This document shows positions 1 to 9,577 of a DNA stretch of 64,000 nucleotides, piece by piece. The position numbers and the translations under genes were made by a program. How positions within the stretch are numbered: position 1 is the first letter of the stretch; every line of letters starts with the position of its first letter. The DNA comes from Anaerolineales bacterium UBA3499 (GTDB taxonomy: Bacteria > Chloroflexota > Anaerolineae > Anaerolineales > UBA11657): NCBI GenBank assembly GCA_002377585.1, contig DFQC01000005.1, positions 1-64,000 on the forward strand, read 5' to 3'. The notes under the pieces were generated by a model. That model did no database searches, had not been told where the DNA came from, and saw only the letters and a program-made list of their open reading frames with translations.

Positions 1-867
1 ATCCACCAACGAAGCATATACATCGCCTTCCTTCATCTCATCACCAAATCGTCGCTGGCGTATGAAAAGCCCGTCAACATCTCCCTTCCAGATCACGATA
101 CCAGCATTGTATACCGTACAAAGTGGCCCATCCGACTCGAAATCGCCTTCCATCATGCGCATTGATTTCATGATATTCCATATGCCGCGCTCGGCATCAC
201 TCACATTATCCTTACCATTCTTGTACCAACCAGTACCGCCACCAAACTCAAGCGTGATCTGACAGACTCCTGCATCCTCGATAGCCTCCTTAGCAGTACC
301 AGCACCAAAAGTACCTGGCGGAAAATAACCTGCCTGATCCAACCCAAAAGCTAAAACAATTTTTCTACGCCTTAATTCAAGCTCAGTCGGATTATCAGGA
401 TCTTTCTCCGCACCAAATAGCACATAACGCTCATAGGCAGTCCGAGCTCCTGCATGAAAATCAATCATCACATCAGCTCGTTTGATCACCTCTTCAAAAT
501 ATTTGTTGGCTATCTGCTCCGGCACACTTCCAGTCGCAGATCCCGGGAACAATCGACTGATATCTGTGCTACCTATGCGAATCCCACGTTCACCTAGTTC
601 AAACCCCACTCGGTTCATTACCGGCACTGCGATAACGGTGCCTCTGAACTTCTTTGGGTCCAACTTCCCAATCATGTTCAAGATAGCTACTGACCCAATG
701 ATCTCACCACCATGGATCGCCCCCTGCAACAATAACGTTGGTCCTGGCTCAGCTCCAGCGAATATATGTACAGGTACGTCAGGACCTAATCCGGACCTAG
801 ATTTAGCAACCTCTAAGTATCCAAAAGCATGTTCGCCCGGCTTAGCCTCTATATTACCTACTTTCAT
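1..867 (-). CDS. Succinylglutamate desuccinylase/aspartoacylase family protein (3' end outside window)
   Basis: Zinc-dependent hydrolase of the AstE/AspA (M14-like) family, expected to cleave an amide or N-acyl bond of a small metabolite; the substrate cannot be told. The 289 visible codons carry the zinc motif HGGE (H52, E55) and a downstream DFHAGA motif giving the third zinc ligand. The start is ATG at 867, preceded by a strong AAAGGAGA ribosome site about eight bases upstream. The reading frame is open to base 1, so the C-terminus lies outside the window. The next gene upstream on the same strand is an S9 peptidase, about 100 bases away. Confidence 0.85.
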   Translation of the reverse strand, partial: MKVGNIEAKPGEHAFGYLEVAKSRSGLGPDVPVHIFAGAEPGPTLLLQGAIHGGEIIGSVAILNMIGKLDPKKFRGTVIAVPVMNRVGFELGERGIRIGSTDISRLFPGSATGSVPEQIANKYFEEVIKRADVMIDFHAGARTAYERYVLFGAEKDPDNPTELELRRRKIVLAFGLDQAGYFPPGTFGAGTAKEAIEDAGVCQITLEFGGGTGWYKNGKDNVSDAERGIWNIMKSMRMMEGDFESDGPLCTVYNAGIVIWKGDVDGLFIRQRRFGDEMKEGDVYASLVD

Positions 868-972
868 TGTTCGGTCTCCTTTCTTTTAGTTTTTCTTCAC
901 CACAAATCAATATTATCAATATGAAAAACTGTACAATACATAATAACAACTAACTATTAAATTAGTTACTTC

Positions 973-2994
973 TTATTCACTTGGCTTGGTACCGAGATGT
1001 TTTTCAAACCAACCAGAAATTCTGCGCAAGCGTTCAATGCGATTGCCGGGACGACCTCCACGTGACAAACCATGATTCTCGCCCTCAAATATTACCATCT
1101 CGACTTCACGACCCATCCAACGTAACACCGCAAACAACTGCTCCGCCTGCTCAAGTGGACAACGATGGTCTTCATCACTATGAACAATTAGAAGCGGTGT
1201 ATGCATATCCTCTGCATAAGCAACTGGAGATTGTTTCCATACTTGTTCTAGATTACTCCAAGGGTCCTCTCCCGTTTCATTGCGAGTACCTTCAGGACCA
1301 TTATCAGCAGTGCCTACTTTATTCACATGATTCACAATTGAACGTTGTGCCACAGCAGCTGCGAACCGATCAGTATGGCCAACAATCCAGTTGGTCATAA
1401 AGCCACCACAACTGCCGCCTGTTACTCCCATGCGCTTTTCATCCACATAACCACGGGAGATCAATTCATCAACCCCTGCCATCGTCTGCTCGTAATTCCT
1501 ATCGCCCTGTTCTCCTTCACTAGCCACCGTCCAAGCTTGACCATAACCAGCCGTAGTACCGATTTCGTTGAAATACGCAACCAAATAACCAGCATTGGCT
1601 AAACTTTGAAACTCATGATTGAAATCCCAGGAAAACATAGAACAATGTACATATAACACAAGCGGGTATTTGCGTGTTTCATCAAATCCAGGAGGCTTCA
1701 TCAGCCAAGCATGTACTTTTTCTCCTTGCCCAGCATCAAACCAATACATCTCTGGAGTAGCCAACCAATGATCTCGTAACCATGGGTTTAGATCGGTCAA
1801 ACAACTACTATTACCTTGTTCCCAAATATATATGTCACCAGGACTAGATGGATCTGCTAAACCATAAGCCACATTACCACCTACAGCAGGACTGTATTCA
1901 AAAACCACTTGCTCGCCCTTGATCAACAACTCTTTCTTACCTTTAACATCAATGCGATATAAATTTGTCGCAGCTTGTTCTGTCAAAAGAAAATAAATCC
2001 AAGAATCTCCACTAGCCCACTTGACCGTCACATTGGTCAAGCTTGGCCGCTGATCAGCAACCCCATAGTTACCAACCTCTTGATCCAATCCGGGCGCAAG
2101 TTCGTGTGCTGTTTGTTTCTCAACATCGGCTAAATATGGAGTCATGAAAATCCTACGATTCGTAGGAGCAGGATGTGTATGTCCTGCAAAAGCAATATAT
2201 TTATCGTCTTCGCCCCAAACTGGACTATGACATTTACCAATCCAATCTGGCAAAAGCCTGAAAGGTGCCCCGCCAGGATGGTCACAAATGAATATCTGAC
2301 CTTGACCAAGCTCTGTATTTTGCTCACGGGCAACACCAATAAACGCTAAACGCTCCCCTTTATTACTCCATTTTGGCTCCGAATAATCACACTCACTATG
2401 AGTAATTTGACGAAGTGCACCAGAATTCAACTCCAAGACCCAGATCTGCAAAAAACGATCATGTACCCAACCTACACCATCTTGCTTGTAACGTAAACGT
2501 CGTACAACCTTAATCTCTGGTTTGGGTACACCATTTCGTGGACCTCTATCATCTGGATTAGCTACAGGAGTCCAACGCACCCCAACAAGCCTATCCCCAC
2601 CAGCTGACCAATCCAAGCTTGACATAGGTTCTCCATCAACCGCAAAAATCTCTTCTTCTTCAGTTTCAGTAGAATATATATGCACTGCACTGCCTACCAC
2701 GTCAGTTTCCACAGAGCGCCAAGAGTATGCTAAACGATTACCATCCTTGCTCCATGCTATTGCTGAAGCCACACCAACCTCAGGTGTAAGGCACTTACCC
2801 TCCGAACTATTAACACTCCTGAGATATACACGCGAGATATATCCATTAGAATCTGCATGTGGCTGTTTTACTGTGTAGGCTACTGTTTGCCCATTTGGAC
2901 TAAGGGTTATTTCATCTGCCCAAGAAAACTTGAGTAGATCCTCTGCAATCAACCCACGTTGTACACTACCGTATTTGCTATTCGCAATATCCAT
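973..2994 (-). CDS. S9 family serine peptidase (acylaminoacyl-peptidase/DPP-like)
   Basis: 673 residues, usual length for S9 prolyl-oligopeptidase-type enzymes. The N-terminal ~400 residues contain repeated beta-propeller-like segments (for example LSPNGQTVAY and WSKDGNRLAY) and the C-terminal ~250 residues form the alpha/beta hydrolase domain. The likely triad is S528 in GGSCGG, D609 in HSDEDHRCP and H641 in ENHG. The HS-x-x-D-x-R-C-P arrangement resembles the S9C acylaminoacyl-peptidase group. The residue after the nucleophile is Cys where Tyr is common. No signal peptide is visible, so it is probably cytoplasmic. ATG start at 2994. Confidence 0.9.
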   Translation of the reverse strand: MDIANSKYGSVQRGLIAEDLLKFSWADEITLSPNGQTVAYTVKQPHADSNGYISRVYLRSVNSSEGKCLTPEVGVASAIAWSKDGNRLAYSWRSVETDVVGSAVHIYSTETEEEEIFAVDGEPMSSLDWSAGGDRLVGVRWTPVANPDDRGPRNGVPKPEIKVVRRLRYKQDGVGWVHDRFLQIWVLELNSGALRQITHSECDYSEPKWSNKGERLAFIGVAREQNTELGQGQIFICDHPGGAPFRLLPDWIGKCHSPVWGEDDKYIAFAGHTHPAPTNRRIFMTPYLADVEKQTAHELAPGLDQEVGNYGVADQRPSLTNVTVKWASGDSWIYFLLTEQAATNLYRIDVKGKKELLIKGEQVVFEYSPAVGGNVAYGLADPSSPGDIYIWEQGNSSCLTDLNPWLRDHWLATPEMYWFDAGQGEKVHAWLMKPPGFDETRKYPLVLYVHCSMFSWDFNHEFQSLANAGYLVAYFNEIGTTAGYGQAWTVASEGEQGDRNYEQTMAGVDELISRGYVDEKRMGVTGGSCGGFMTNWIVGHTDRFAAAVAQRSIVNHVNKVGTADNGPEGTRNETGEDPWSNLEQVWKQSPVAYAEDMHTPLLIVHSDEDHRCPLEQAEQLFAVLRWMGREVEMVIFEGENHGLSRGGRPGNRIERLRRISGWFEKHLGTKPSE

Positions 2995-3018
2995 AATCTA
3001 ATACCAATAACGCCTCAA

Positions 3019-3912
3019 TCAATCCTCAGGATAATCCCAACTGTGTGCATGGGGCTGAATTAACTCAATAGTAAAACCGACTCCGTCATCTGGATAAACA
3101 AACGCTTCATATCCATCGTTAGCATCAAAAATCTTGTCTTGATAGATAGGTATATTGTTTTCGTTTAGATATCTAATGTCATCCTCTATCGTATTCGTCT
3201 GTAAGGCAAGATGTTCCAACTCTTGTCCACGCTCTTGAAGAAATTTGTTGACACGAGATTCAGGGTTCCAGTTCTGCACAATGTGCAACCAACATTCGTT
3301 TCCCAACAAAACTCGTGCATCAAGCTGCATACCTTGCCCTTGATCATCACGAAAATCACGAGCAGGCAATCCAAACAGATCCTTGAATCTTTCACATGCT
3401 GACTTTAAATCATCAACCCCAACGCCTATGTGATGAAGTCGAAGCAAACCCATTGTATCGCTTATAGCTTCTTGACCTACATCCTCAGGATAAGTCCAAC
3501 TTGTAGCATGAGGTTGAATCAATTCAATAGTAAAACCAATCCCATCGTCAGGATATACAAAAGCCTCATACCCATCATTGGCATCGAAAATCTTATCTTG
3601 AAAAATGGGCACTCCCATATCACGAATGCGTTGCACATCTGACTCTATGTCATCAGTTTCCAAAGCTATATGCTCAAGCCCTTCACCAACATTTTCCACG
3701 AATTGATATACTCTTGAGTTAGGGTCCCAATTATGCACAATATGAATCCAACAATCATTTCCAAGTAAAATCCGAGAATCGTGCTGCATACCTTTACCCT
3801 GATCGTCACGGAAATCACGGGCCTTTAAACCATATACTTTTTCGAATTTGTTAAGAGTGCCTTGAAAATCTTTTACCGCAATGCCAATATGCTGAACACG
3901 AACAATTGTCAT
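3019..3912 (-). CDS. Tandem VOC (glyoxalase/epimerase-like) protein with two near-identical domains
   Basis: 297 residues made of two vicinal-oxygen-chelate modules, about residues 1-135 and 155-297. Both contain ARDFRDDQG, LGN-C-W-HIV, DKIFDANDGYEAFVYPDDG and GFTIELIQPHA. Each retains VOC-type metal ligands: a His in the first strand (QHIGIAV / HHIGVGV), a His in LEHIAL/LEHLAL and the Glu of TIELIQ. The fold resembles methylmalonyl-CoA epimerase and glyoxalase I, but the two-domain form also resembles ring-cleavage dioxygenases, so the reaction is not assigned. It lies 24 bases downstream of nothing but its own leader and 24 bases upstream of the S9 peptidase start, probably co-transcribed with it. 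Confidence 0.85.
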   Translation of the reverse strand: MTIVRVQHIGIAVKDFQGTLNKFEKVYGLKARDFRDDQGKGMQHDSRILLGNDCWIHIVHNWDPNSRVYQFVENVGEGLEHIALETDDIESDVQRIRDMGVPIFQDKIFDANDGYEAFVYPDDGIGFTIELIQPHATSWTYPEDVGQEAISDTMGLLRLHHIGVGVDDLKSACERFKDLFGLPARDFRDDQGQGMQLDARVLLGNECWLHIVQNWNPESRVNKFLQERGQELEHLALQTNTIEDDIRYLNENNIPIYQDKIFDANDGYEAFVYPDDGVGFTIELIQPHAHSWDYPED

Positions 3913-4100
3913 ACTACTAATCTCCTATTAATTACTATACGAATTTACAAGTACAATTTATATATTACGCATATGTTGTCTGACTGAACTGCAGAGACAC
4001 ACTAATTCTACCACCAACAACAATTTGTCTCCGTAATCTAATGATCTAGAGTAAATGGTCTGCTGTAATGCTTTATAGAGTGGGGTAACCTGCAATGAAA

Positions 4101-4123
4101 AAAGCCCGCCTTCAGCGGGCTTT
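4101..4123 (-). terminator. Rho-independent terminator of the small gene at 4135-4341
   Basis: Nine-base inverted repeat, AAAGCCCGC (4101-4109) and GCGGGCTTT (4115-4123), with a five-base loop. Read on the minus strand the stem is followed by a run of six T residues. It sits 11 bases after the stop codon of the small gene. The plus-strand side also has a T-rich tail, so it may work in both directions. Confidence 0.85.
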
Positions 4124-4134
4124 ATTTCCCTTCG

Positions 4135-4341
4135 TTATTCTACAGGTACATTCATTGCGTCCCAATCGGATTTACTACAAAACTTCGTCACATTACGACC
4201 ATCAGGAAGTTTTCCACGAAACGCATAGCGAGTTCTTTCTGAACCATTCTTTGTAGTAGAAGTATAACTAGTCTTCGTTATCTGATCATCTTGAAGCGTG
4301 ACCTTCTGGCGGTTCTTTACATCATAAAACTCTACTGACAT
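4135..4341 (-). CDS. Small orphan protein, 68 residues
   Basis: I do not recognise a family. The protein is charged and hydrophilic, with FYDVKNRQKVTL near the N-terminus, a central T/S-rich stretch (KTSYTSTTKNGSERT) and LPDGRNVTKFCSKSDWD at the C-terminus; no membrane segment or signal is present. I chose ATG 4341 because a GGAGG lies about eight bases upstream; a longer frame from 4395 would put its start inside a hairpin and has no ribosome site. The gene is monocistronic, with its own leader hairpin and a strong terminator, which argues it is truly expressed. Confidence 0.7.
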   Translation of the reverse strand: MSVEFYDVKNRQKVTLQDDQITKTSYTSTTKNGSERTRYAFRGKLPDGRNVTKFCSKSDWDAMNVPVE

Positions 4342-4371
4342 TATACTGGCCTCCTTACCCGAAGTTTGGGA

Positions 4372-4394
4372 TGACGGCACCGGGCCTGCCATCA
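4372..4394 (-). promoter_or_regulatory. Leader hairpin just upstream of the small gene
   Basis: TGATGGCA and TGCCGTCA (minus-strand sense) form an eight-base stem with one G-U pair around a seven-base GC-rich loop, ending about 20 bases before the GGAGG ribosome site at 4341. A repeated CGGGTAA flanks it on both sides (around 4425 and 4360). It could be a translational control element; it matches no riboswitch class I can recall. Confidence 0.4.
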
Positions 4395-4646
4395 CTTGTT
4401 CATAAATGAATTACTTTACCCGAGGCCCTGCTCGAGACGGACTAATAAACTAATCGGTAAAACTATGATGTTATTACCGTATAACAGGTATTAGCACTAT
4501 TGAGATTATACACTAAATGTTACTCAGTATGTATACTGAATACAAACAAAGAACAGGCTATATAATATAAGCAATAAAGCAAACATTCATAATGTTTTGT
4601 CATATCAGCTGTACAAAATAGTAACCACAAATCAATCTAAGATGTG
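4395..4646. other. AT-rich divergent intergenic region
   Basis: About 250 bases between the small minus-strand gene's leader and the plus-strand homocysteine methyltransferase-like gene. It must hold promoters for both. It contains several TATAAT-like words (for example TATAATATAAG near 4561), but I cannot pair them confidently with -35 boxes. No coding region, repeat or RNA gene was seen. Confidence 0.4.
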
Positions 4647-5576
4647 ATGACTAGCATTACTACAAACAATAGTAGTCACAATATTCGTAGACGCTCACTA
4701 GAGCAAAAAATTAAATATGAAACGCTACTACTAGATGGGGCCACTGGAACCGAGCTTGAACGACGCGGAGTAGACATTAGTCTGCCACTATGGTCTGCAC
4801 GAGCAATCTTAGATGCTCCAGAGGTACTGATGCAAATTCACCTCGATTATCTGCTAGCTGGAGCAGATATAATCACTACCAATACATTTCGAACACATCG
4901 TCACAACCTAGCGTTATCTGGAATAGGCGGCCAAGCCAAATCAATGACTCAGCAAGCAGTCGCAATAGCTCAAAAAGCAGTCAGACTTTCCAACAACACT
5001 TCTGCTTTTGTAGCAGGTTCCATAGCTCCTTTAGGAGATAGTTATAAACCTTCTAATACGCTTTCAGAAAACATTTTAGAAGAAGAGCACGGCTTGATGT
5101 CGAATATTCTTGTATCTAGTGGTGTGGATTTGATACTAGTTGAAACTATGAATACAATTGTAGAGGCAGAAATTGCCACAAGAGCCGCAATTTCCACAGG
5201 ATGTCCAACCTTCATAAGTTTAGTATGTGACCGTGACGGATCACTATTGTCAGGTGAGAGTCTATCTGCTGCTACAACATTACTACTGCCATTAGAACCA
5301 CATGCAATACTCCTTAACTGTACTTCAGCCACTGATGTGTTAAGCACACTACAAAAGCTGCGACAATACACATGTCTACCTATAGGTGTATATGCTAATG
5401 TAGGATACTTAAATGAGGACAAAAACTGGATACAGACTAAAGCTGTTGAGCCAGATTATTATGCTAAATGCGCACTAAGATGGAATGAGGCAGGTGCTAC
5501 CCTAATTGGCGGATGTTGTGGTACCCGGCCAGACCACATTGCCACTCTTAGAAATGTGTTCCCTTGTAAAAATTAA
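4647..5576 (+). CDS. Homocysteine S-methyltransferase family protein
   Basis: 309 residues, a standalone homocysteine-binding TIM-barrel domain. The zinc site is visible as the Cys of LLNCTSA and the Cys pair of GGCCGTRPDH near the C-terminus; the N-terminal LLLDGATGTELERRG is the family signature. It probably transfers a methyl group to homocysteine from a methylated donor such as S-methylmethionine or a betaine; the donor cannot be told. GTG 4644 immediately precedes ATG 4647; I prefer the ATG. No good Shine-Dalgarno is visible. The next gene is a sarcosine-oxidase-like FAD enzyme, so a role in methylated amine or sulfonium use is possible. Confidence 0.85.
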   Translation: MTSITTNNSSHNIRRRSLEQKIKYETLLLDGATGTELERRGVDISLPLWSARAILDAPEVLMQIHLDYLLAGADIITTNTFRTHRHNLALSGIGGQAKSMTQQAVAIAQKAVRLSNNTSAFVAGSIAPLGDSYKPSNTLSENILEEEHGLMSNILVSSGVDLILVETMNTIVEAEIATRAAISTGCPTFISLVCDRDGSLLSGESLSAATTLLLPLEPHAILLNCTSATDVLSTLQKLRQYTCLPIGVYANVGYLNEDKNWIQTKAVEPDYYAKCALRWNEAGATLIGGCCGTRPDHIATLRNVFPCKN

Positions 5577-5634
5577 TATACGAACCTAGATTCACGATCA
5601 CTTTAATAGCAACAGGAAATTAATTTACCACAAA

Positions 5635-6825
5635 ATGTCAAACACAAATAATCCCACCTACGATGTGATAATTGTCGGTGGCGGAGCTATGGGATGCTCA
5701 ATAGCCTACAATCTAATTAATTTTGACAACAATCTTGACATTGCGATTATAGAGAAAGATCCAACCTACGCAAAAGCCTCGACATTGCTGTCCGAAGGCA
5801 ACATTAGAATCCAATTTAATGTTAAAGAGAACATTGAAATGTCTTTGTTTGGAATACAATTCCTCAGCAATTTTTCAGAAGAAATGGCCGTGCTTAATGA
5901 CAAGCCTGAAGTAAACTTTCGACAGCAAGGTAACCTTTTTGTTGTAGACGAACAAAATTATGAGGAAGCTAAGTGTGGATTTACGCTTCAAAAAGAACTA
6001 GGGTGTCAAGTGGAATGGCTTAATCCCGACCAAATACACCATTATTATCCATATTACAATTTATCTAACTGTCTGGCTGCAACTTATGGCAGCTACGATG
6101 GCACCATAACACCGGGTGCCGTACTGACTGGCTATAAAAACAAGGCTATTTCGTTAGGCGTAAATTTGATCACTGATAATGTGTCCAGAATAATTACGGA
6201 AACTAATAATATTCATGGTGTAGAATTGGTTGCAGGACACCACCTAAGCTCTAAAATTGTTGTCAATGCAGCGGGGGCATGGGCTCCAATAATAGCTAGT
6301 ACAGCCGATGTTAATTTGCCAATTGTACCAGTGAAACGCCAGGTCACAGTTATAGATTCTGGTCTCAGACCTACAAATTTGCTTCCTGCCATATTTTTCT
6401 CTTCCGGCTTATATTGTTTCCATGAAGGTCAGGGTGTATTCACATGTGCTCGTTCCCGACCAAACGATCTTATAACATATGATGACTTCAGTTGGGATAG
6501 TAAAGTATTCTACAATTCGCTCTGGAGTGAGCTGCTTGAAGTCATACCTAAATTTGACAGATTGAAAGTTAAAAGTGGATGGGCCGGACTTTATGCAGAA
6601 AACACTTTTGATGGTAATGCAATTCTAGGTGAGTGGCCCAACCTCAAAGGTTTTTTTCTTGCAAATGGATTTTCTGGACATGGGCTCCAGCAATGCCATG
6701 CCGTAGGACGATACATTGCCGAATTGATATTGCACAAAAGTCCTGAAATAGATCTCTCCATTTTCTCTCCAGAACGAATAATCAAAAACGAGCCAGTATA
6801 CGAAGGTAGAAGCAAAATCATATGA
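5635..6825 (+). CDS. FAD-dependent oxidoreductase of the DAO family (sarcosine/amino acid oxidase-like)
   Basis: 396 residues, usual length for the D-amino acid oxidase/sarcosine oxidase beta family. The N-terminus carries the FAD-binding Rossmann motif GGGAMG (about residues 15-20) and an acidic IIEK at the end of the second strand. The C-terminal segment has GHGLQQCHAVGR, the usual FAD-closing motif. No iron-sulfur motif is present. Likely oxidises a secondary or N-methylated amino acid; the substrate is unknown. It starts 58 bases after the homocysteine methyltransferase-like gene and may be co-transcribed with it. Confidence 0.85.
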   Translation: MSNTNNPTYDVIIVGGGAMGCSIAYNLINFDNNLDIAIIEKDPTYAKASTLLSEGNIRIQFNVKENIEMSLFGIQFLSNFSEEMAVLNDKPEVNFRQQGNLFVVDEQNYEEAKCGFTLQKELGCQVEWLNPDQIHHYYPYYNLSNCLAATYGSYDGTITPGAVLTGYKNKAISLGVNLITDNVSRIITETNNIHGVELVAGHHLSSKIVVNAAGAWAPIIASTADVNLPIVPVKRQVTVIDSGLRPTNLLPAIFFSSGLYCFHEGQGVFTCARSRPNDLITYDDFSWDSKVFYNSLWSELLEVIPKFDRLKVKSGWAGLYAENTFDGNAILGEWPNLKGFFLANGFSGHGLQQCHAVGRYIAELILHKSPEIDLSIFSPERIIKNEPVYEGRSKII

Positions 6826-6929
6826 TAGTTCGTCAATTGTGATGTCCAGACACATTAAATCGTATTATCCTTTTTTGACACATGGTACACTTTTCATACC
6901 TTTCAGTAAGATAGGATCAGGAGAAAACA

Positions 6930-8093
6930 ATGCCCACCAAAATAACAATGCCGAAATTGGGTGAAAGCGTAGTGGAAGGTACAATCAACAAGTGGTTAGT
7001 ACAAGAAGGTGACAAAGTAGATCAATATGATCCTATTCTTGAAATCACTACTGACAAAGTGGACGCAGAGATACCGTGTAGCACAAACGGAACAATACTC
7101 AAGCTACTTGTTTCTGAGGGCGACACAGTAAAGGTAGGTAGCCTTTTAGGTTGGATAGGAGAACCGAATGAGGCTATTGACATTCAACCAACTGATAATT
7201 TACAAACATCACACTTAACAGAAACTGTAGATAGTCCATCAAGTACGAAGTCAATATCACAGGAAACTTACATATCTCCAGTAGTCAAAAAAATCATTTC
7301 GGAAAACAATCTTGATATCACTCAGATAAAGGGTACTGGACAAGATGGCAGAATCACAAAAAAAGATGTGCAAACATTTATGCGTACGAAAAACCACTCG
7401 GCAGCGATTGGGCATTCATCTGTCAAACTCAGTATGACCCCAATGCGAAAAACAATTGCCCAACATATGATACAAAGCAAGCACACTTCAGCCCATGTCA
7501 CCACTGTCTTTGAAGTTGATATGACCAACGTTATTGCCCATCGAAAAACGAATCAAACATCTTATGCAGACAATGATATCAAATTGACATATACCGCTTA
7601 CTTTCTTTACGCATGTGCCTTAGCTCTGTCTTCACACAAAACATTAAACAGCACGCTTGTAGATGACATGATTTTAATAAAGGATGATATCAATATAGGT
7701 TTTGCGGTTTCATTGGGAGAGGGTGGCCTAATAGTACCGGTCATTAGAGAAACTGACAAAAAAACTCTGAGTAAACTAGCACATGAACTCAACGATCTAA
7801 CTACACGTGCACGAGCACATACCCTGCGCCCCGATGAAGTACAGCATGGTACATTCACAATAACAAATCACGGAGTGTTTGGTTCTGTAGTAGCAACTGC
7901 AATAATAAACCAGCCTCAATGTGCCATCTTGGGAATAGGTGCAATACAAAAACGAGTAGTAGTAATTGAGGATATAATGGAAATCCGTCCTATGGTGTAC
8001 ATATCGCTCACCTTCGACCATCGCATAATAGACGGAGAATACGCTGACGAATTTCTAAAGAAAGTTAAAACTGAATTGGAGCAATGGACATAG
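6930..8093 (+). CDS. Dihydrolipoamide acyltransferase, E2 of a 2-oxoacid dehydrogenase complex
   Basis: 387 residues. Order of domains: one lipoyl domain (residues 1-80, lipoylated K43 in TDKVDAE), a flexible linker, the peripheral subunit-binding domain (about 112-150, SPVVKKIISENN and GQDGRITKKDV) and the catalytic acyltransferase domain ending with DHRIIDG (H364, D368). It transfers the acyl group from lipoyl to CoA. A branched-chain-type E2 seems slightly more likely than pyruvate E2 from the single lipoyl domain, but this is not decisive. Ribosome site AGGAGA upstream of ATG 6930. It is one base from the E3 gene; no E1 subunits are in the window. Confidence 0.93.
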   Translation: MPTKITMPKLGESVVEGTINKWLVQEGDKVDQYDPILEITTDKVDAEIPCSTNGTILKLLVSEGDTVKVGSLLGWIGEPNEAIDIQPTDNLQTSHLTETVDSPSSTKSISQETYISPVVKKIISENNLDITQIKGTGQDGRITKKDVQTFMRTKNHSAAIGHSSVKLSMTPMRKTIAQHMIQSKHTSAHVTTVFEVDMTNVIAHRKTNQTSYADNDIKLTYTAYFLYACALALSSHKTLNSTLVDDMILIKDDINIGFAVSLGEGGLIVPVIRETDKKTLSKLAHELNDLTTRARAHTLRPDEVQHGTFTITNHGVFGSVVATAIINQPQCAILGIGAIQKRVVVIEDIMEIRPMVYISLTFDHRIIDGEYADEFLKKVKTELEQWT

Positions 8094-8094
8094 C

Positions 8095-9489
8095 ATGAAT
8101 TACGACATAATAGTGATTGGCGCCGGACCTGGCGGATACGTATGCGCCATTAGAGCTAGTCAGTTGGGACAAAAAGTTGCCATTATTGATAAGGAGTGGT
8201 TAGGTGGAGTATGTTTAAACATTGGTTGCATACCCAGTAAAACACTACTTAAGAACGCAGAGATTGTGAACATTATTCGTAACCGTAGCAAAGAATTTGG
8301 GTTTGCTTTTGAAAAATTAGATATTGACTACAGCATTGCTGTACGTAGATCTAGAAAAGTGTCGAAAAGATTAACCAAAGGGATCTCGCATCTAATGAAG
8401 AAAAACAACATAGATGTTCATATGGGCAAGGCCCATATCAAATCAGCGAATGAAATAGAAATCATACAAGCAAATGGAAAAACCAAAACACTCAACGCCA
8501 AAAACATTGTGGTGGCCAGCGGAGCACGACCAAAACACCCCAAACAATTCAAAGTGGATAACAGAAACATTATCACTTACAAAGACGCCATACTGCAAGA
8601 ACAACATCCTAAATCAGTAATCATTGTTGGAGGTGGAGCAATCGGCGTAGAATTTGCTACCATATGGAATTCGTATGGCAGCCAAGTCACAATTGTCGAA
8701 ATGATGAAGAACATATTGCCAATGGAGGATGTTGAAATTAGTACTGAACTAACAAGATCTCTAACCAAAGCTGGCATACGTGTACTTAAAGATACCAAAG
8801 TAGAACACATCAATGTGGACGGACCAAACATCAATCTTGAGGTATCAAACAATAATGATCATAGCTCAATAAGTGCCGATCAAGTATTAGTTGCCATTGG
8901 ATTTACTCCTAACACCCGAGGTTTGGGTCTAGAAACCATAGGCGTCGAGATGGATTCGCGAGGCTTTGTTAAGATTGATGACAGAATGTCTACCAATATA
9001 GACAACGTGTATGCTATTGGAGATGTGACCGGCAAACTTCTACTTGCTCACGTGGCATCTGCACAGGGTATTGTAGTCGCAGAAACAATTGCAGGACATC
9101 CAACCGTAACACTTGACTACAAAATGTTACCCAGAGCTACCTACTGTCATCCAGAGGTCGCATCCTTTGGTTACACTGAACTTGAAGCTCAAGAATCTGG
9201 CTATGATACAAAAGTATCTAAGTTCAAATTCAGTGCAAATGGCAAAGCGCTTGGCATGGGCGACCATAATGGTTGGATAAAGATAGTAGGTGATAACAAA
9301 GACAATACCATTTTAGGAGTACACCTCATTGGACCTCAAGTGACTGAGTTGCTGCCTGAACTATCTTTAGCATATAATATGAAACTAACTGCTGAGGATA
9401 TAGCAAGAAATGTTCACGCACATCCAACTCTTTCAGAAGCAATAATGGAAACCGCTCAAGGTTTGATTGACGAAATAATCCACGCATAA
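8095..9489 (+). CDS. lpdA: Dihydrolipoamide dehydrogenase (E3)
   Basis: 464 residues, full family length. Features: FAD motif GAGPGG (9-14), redox-active disulfide GGVCLNIGC (C40, C45), an NAD-binding GGGAIGVEFA segment around 180-190 and the C-terminal HAHPTLSE with catalytic H443 and E448. It re-oxidises dihydrolipoyl groups and reduces NAD. The start codon lies one base after the E2 stop, so the two are translationally coupled and act in the same complex. It may also serve a glycine cleavage system, which is not seen here. Confidence 0.95.
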   Translation: MNYDIIVIGAGPGGYVCAIRASQLGQKVAIIDKEWLGGVCLNIGCIPSKTLLKNAEIVNIIRNRSKEFGFAFEKLDIDYSIAVRRSRKVSKRLTKGISHLMKKNNIDVHMGKAHIKSANEIEIIQANGKTKTLNAKNIVVASGARPKHPKQFKVDNRNIITYKDAILQEQHPKSVIIVGGGAIGVEFATIWNSYGSQVTIVEMMKNILPMEDVEISTELTRSLTKAGIRVLKDTKVEHINVDGPNINLEVSNNNDHSSISADQVLVAIGFTPNTRGLGLETIGVEMDSRGFVKIDDRMSTNIDNVYAIGDVTGKLLLAHVASAQGIVVAETIAGHPTVTLDYKMLPRATYCHPEVASFGYTELEAQESGYDTKVSKFKFSANGKALGMGDHNGWIKIVGDNKDNTILGVHLIGPQVTELLPELSLAYNMKLTAEDIARNVHAHPTLSEAIMETAQGLIDEIIHA

Positions 9490-9577
9490 AGAGAAATTTT
9501 TACATAAGTATAACAATATACCCATACAATTAAATCGTATATTTATAACACTAATATAATCGCTACTAATTTATTAT

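Noticed and set aside
482..889. Long plus-strand frame opposite the aspartoacylase-like gene
   Set aside because: It is a shadow of the minus-strand gene, with no ribosome site and low-complexity proline/serine-rich translation.
950..967. TAACTA/TAGTTA inverted repeat after the S9 peptidase gene
   Set aside because: Six AT-only base pairs without a T run; too weak to call a terminator.
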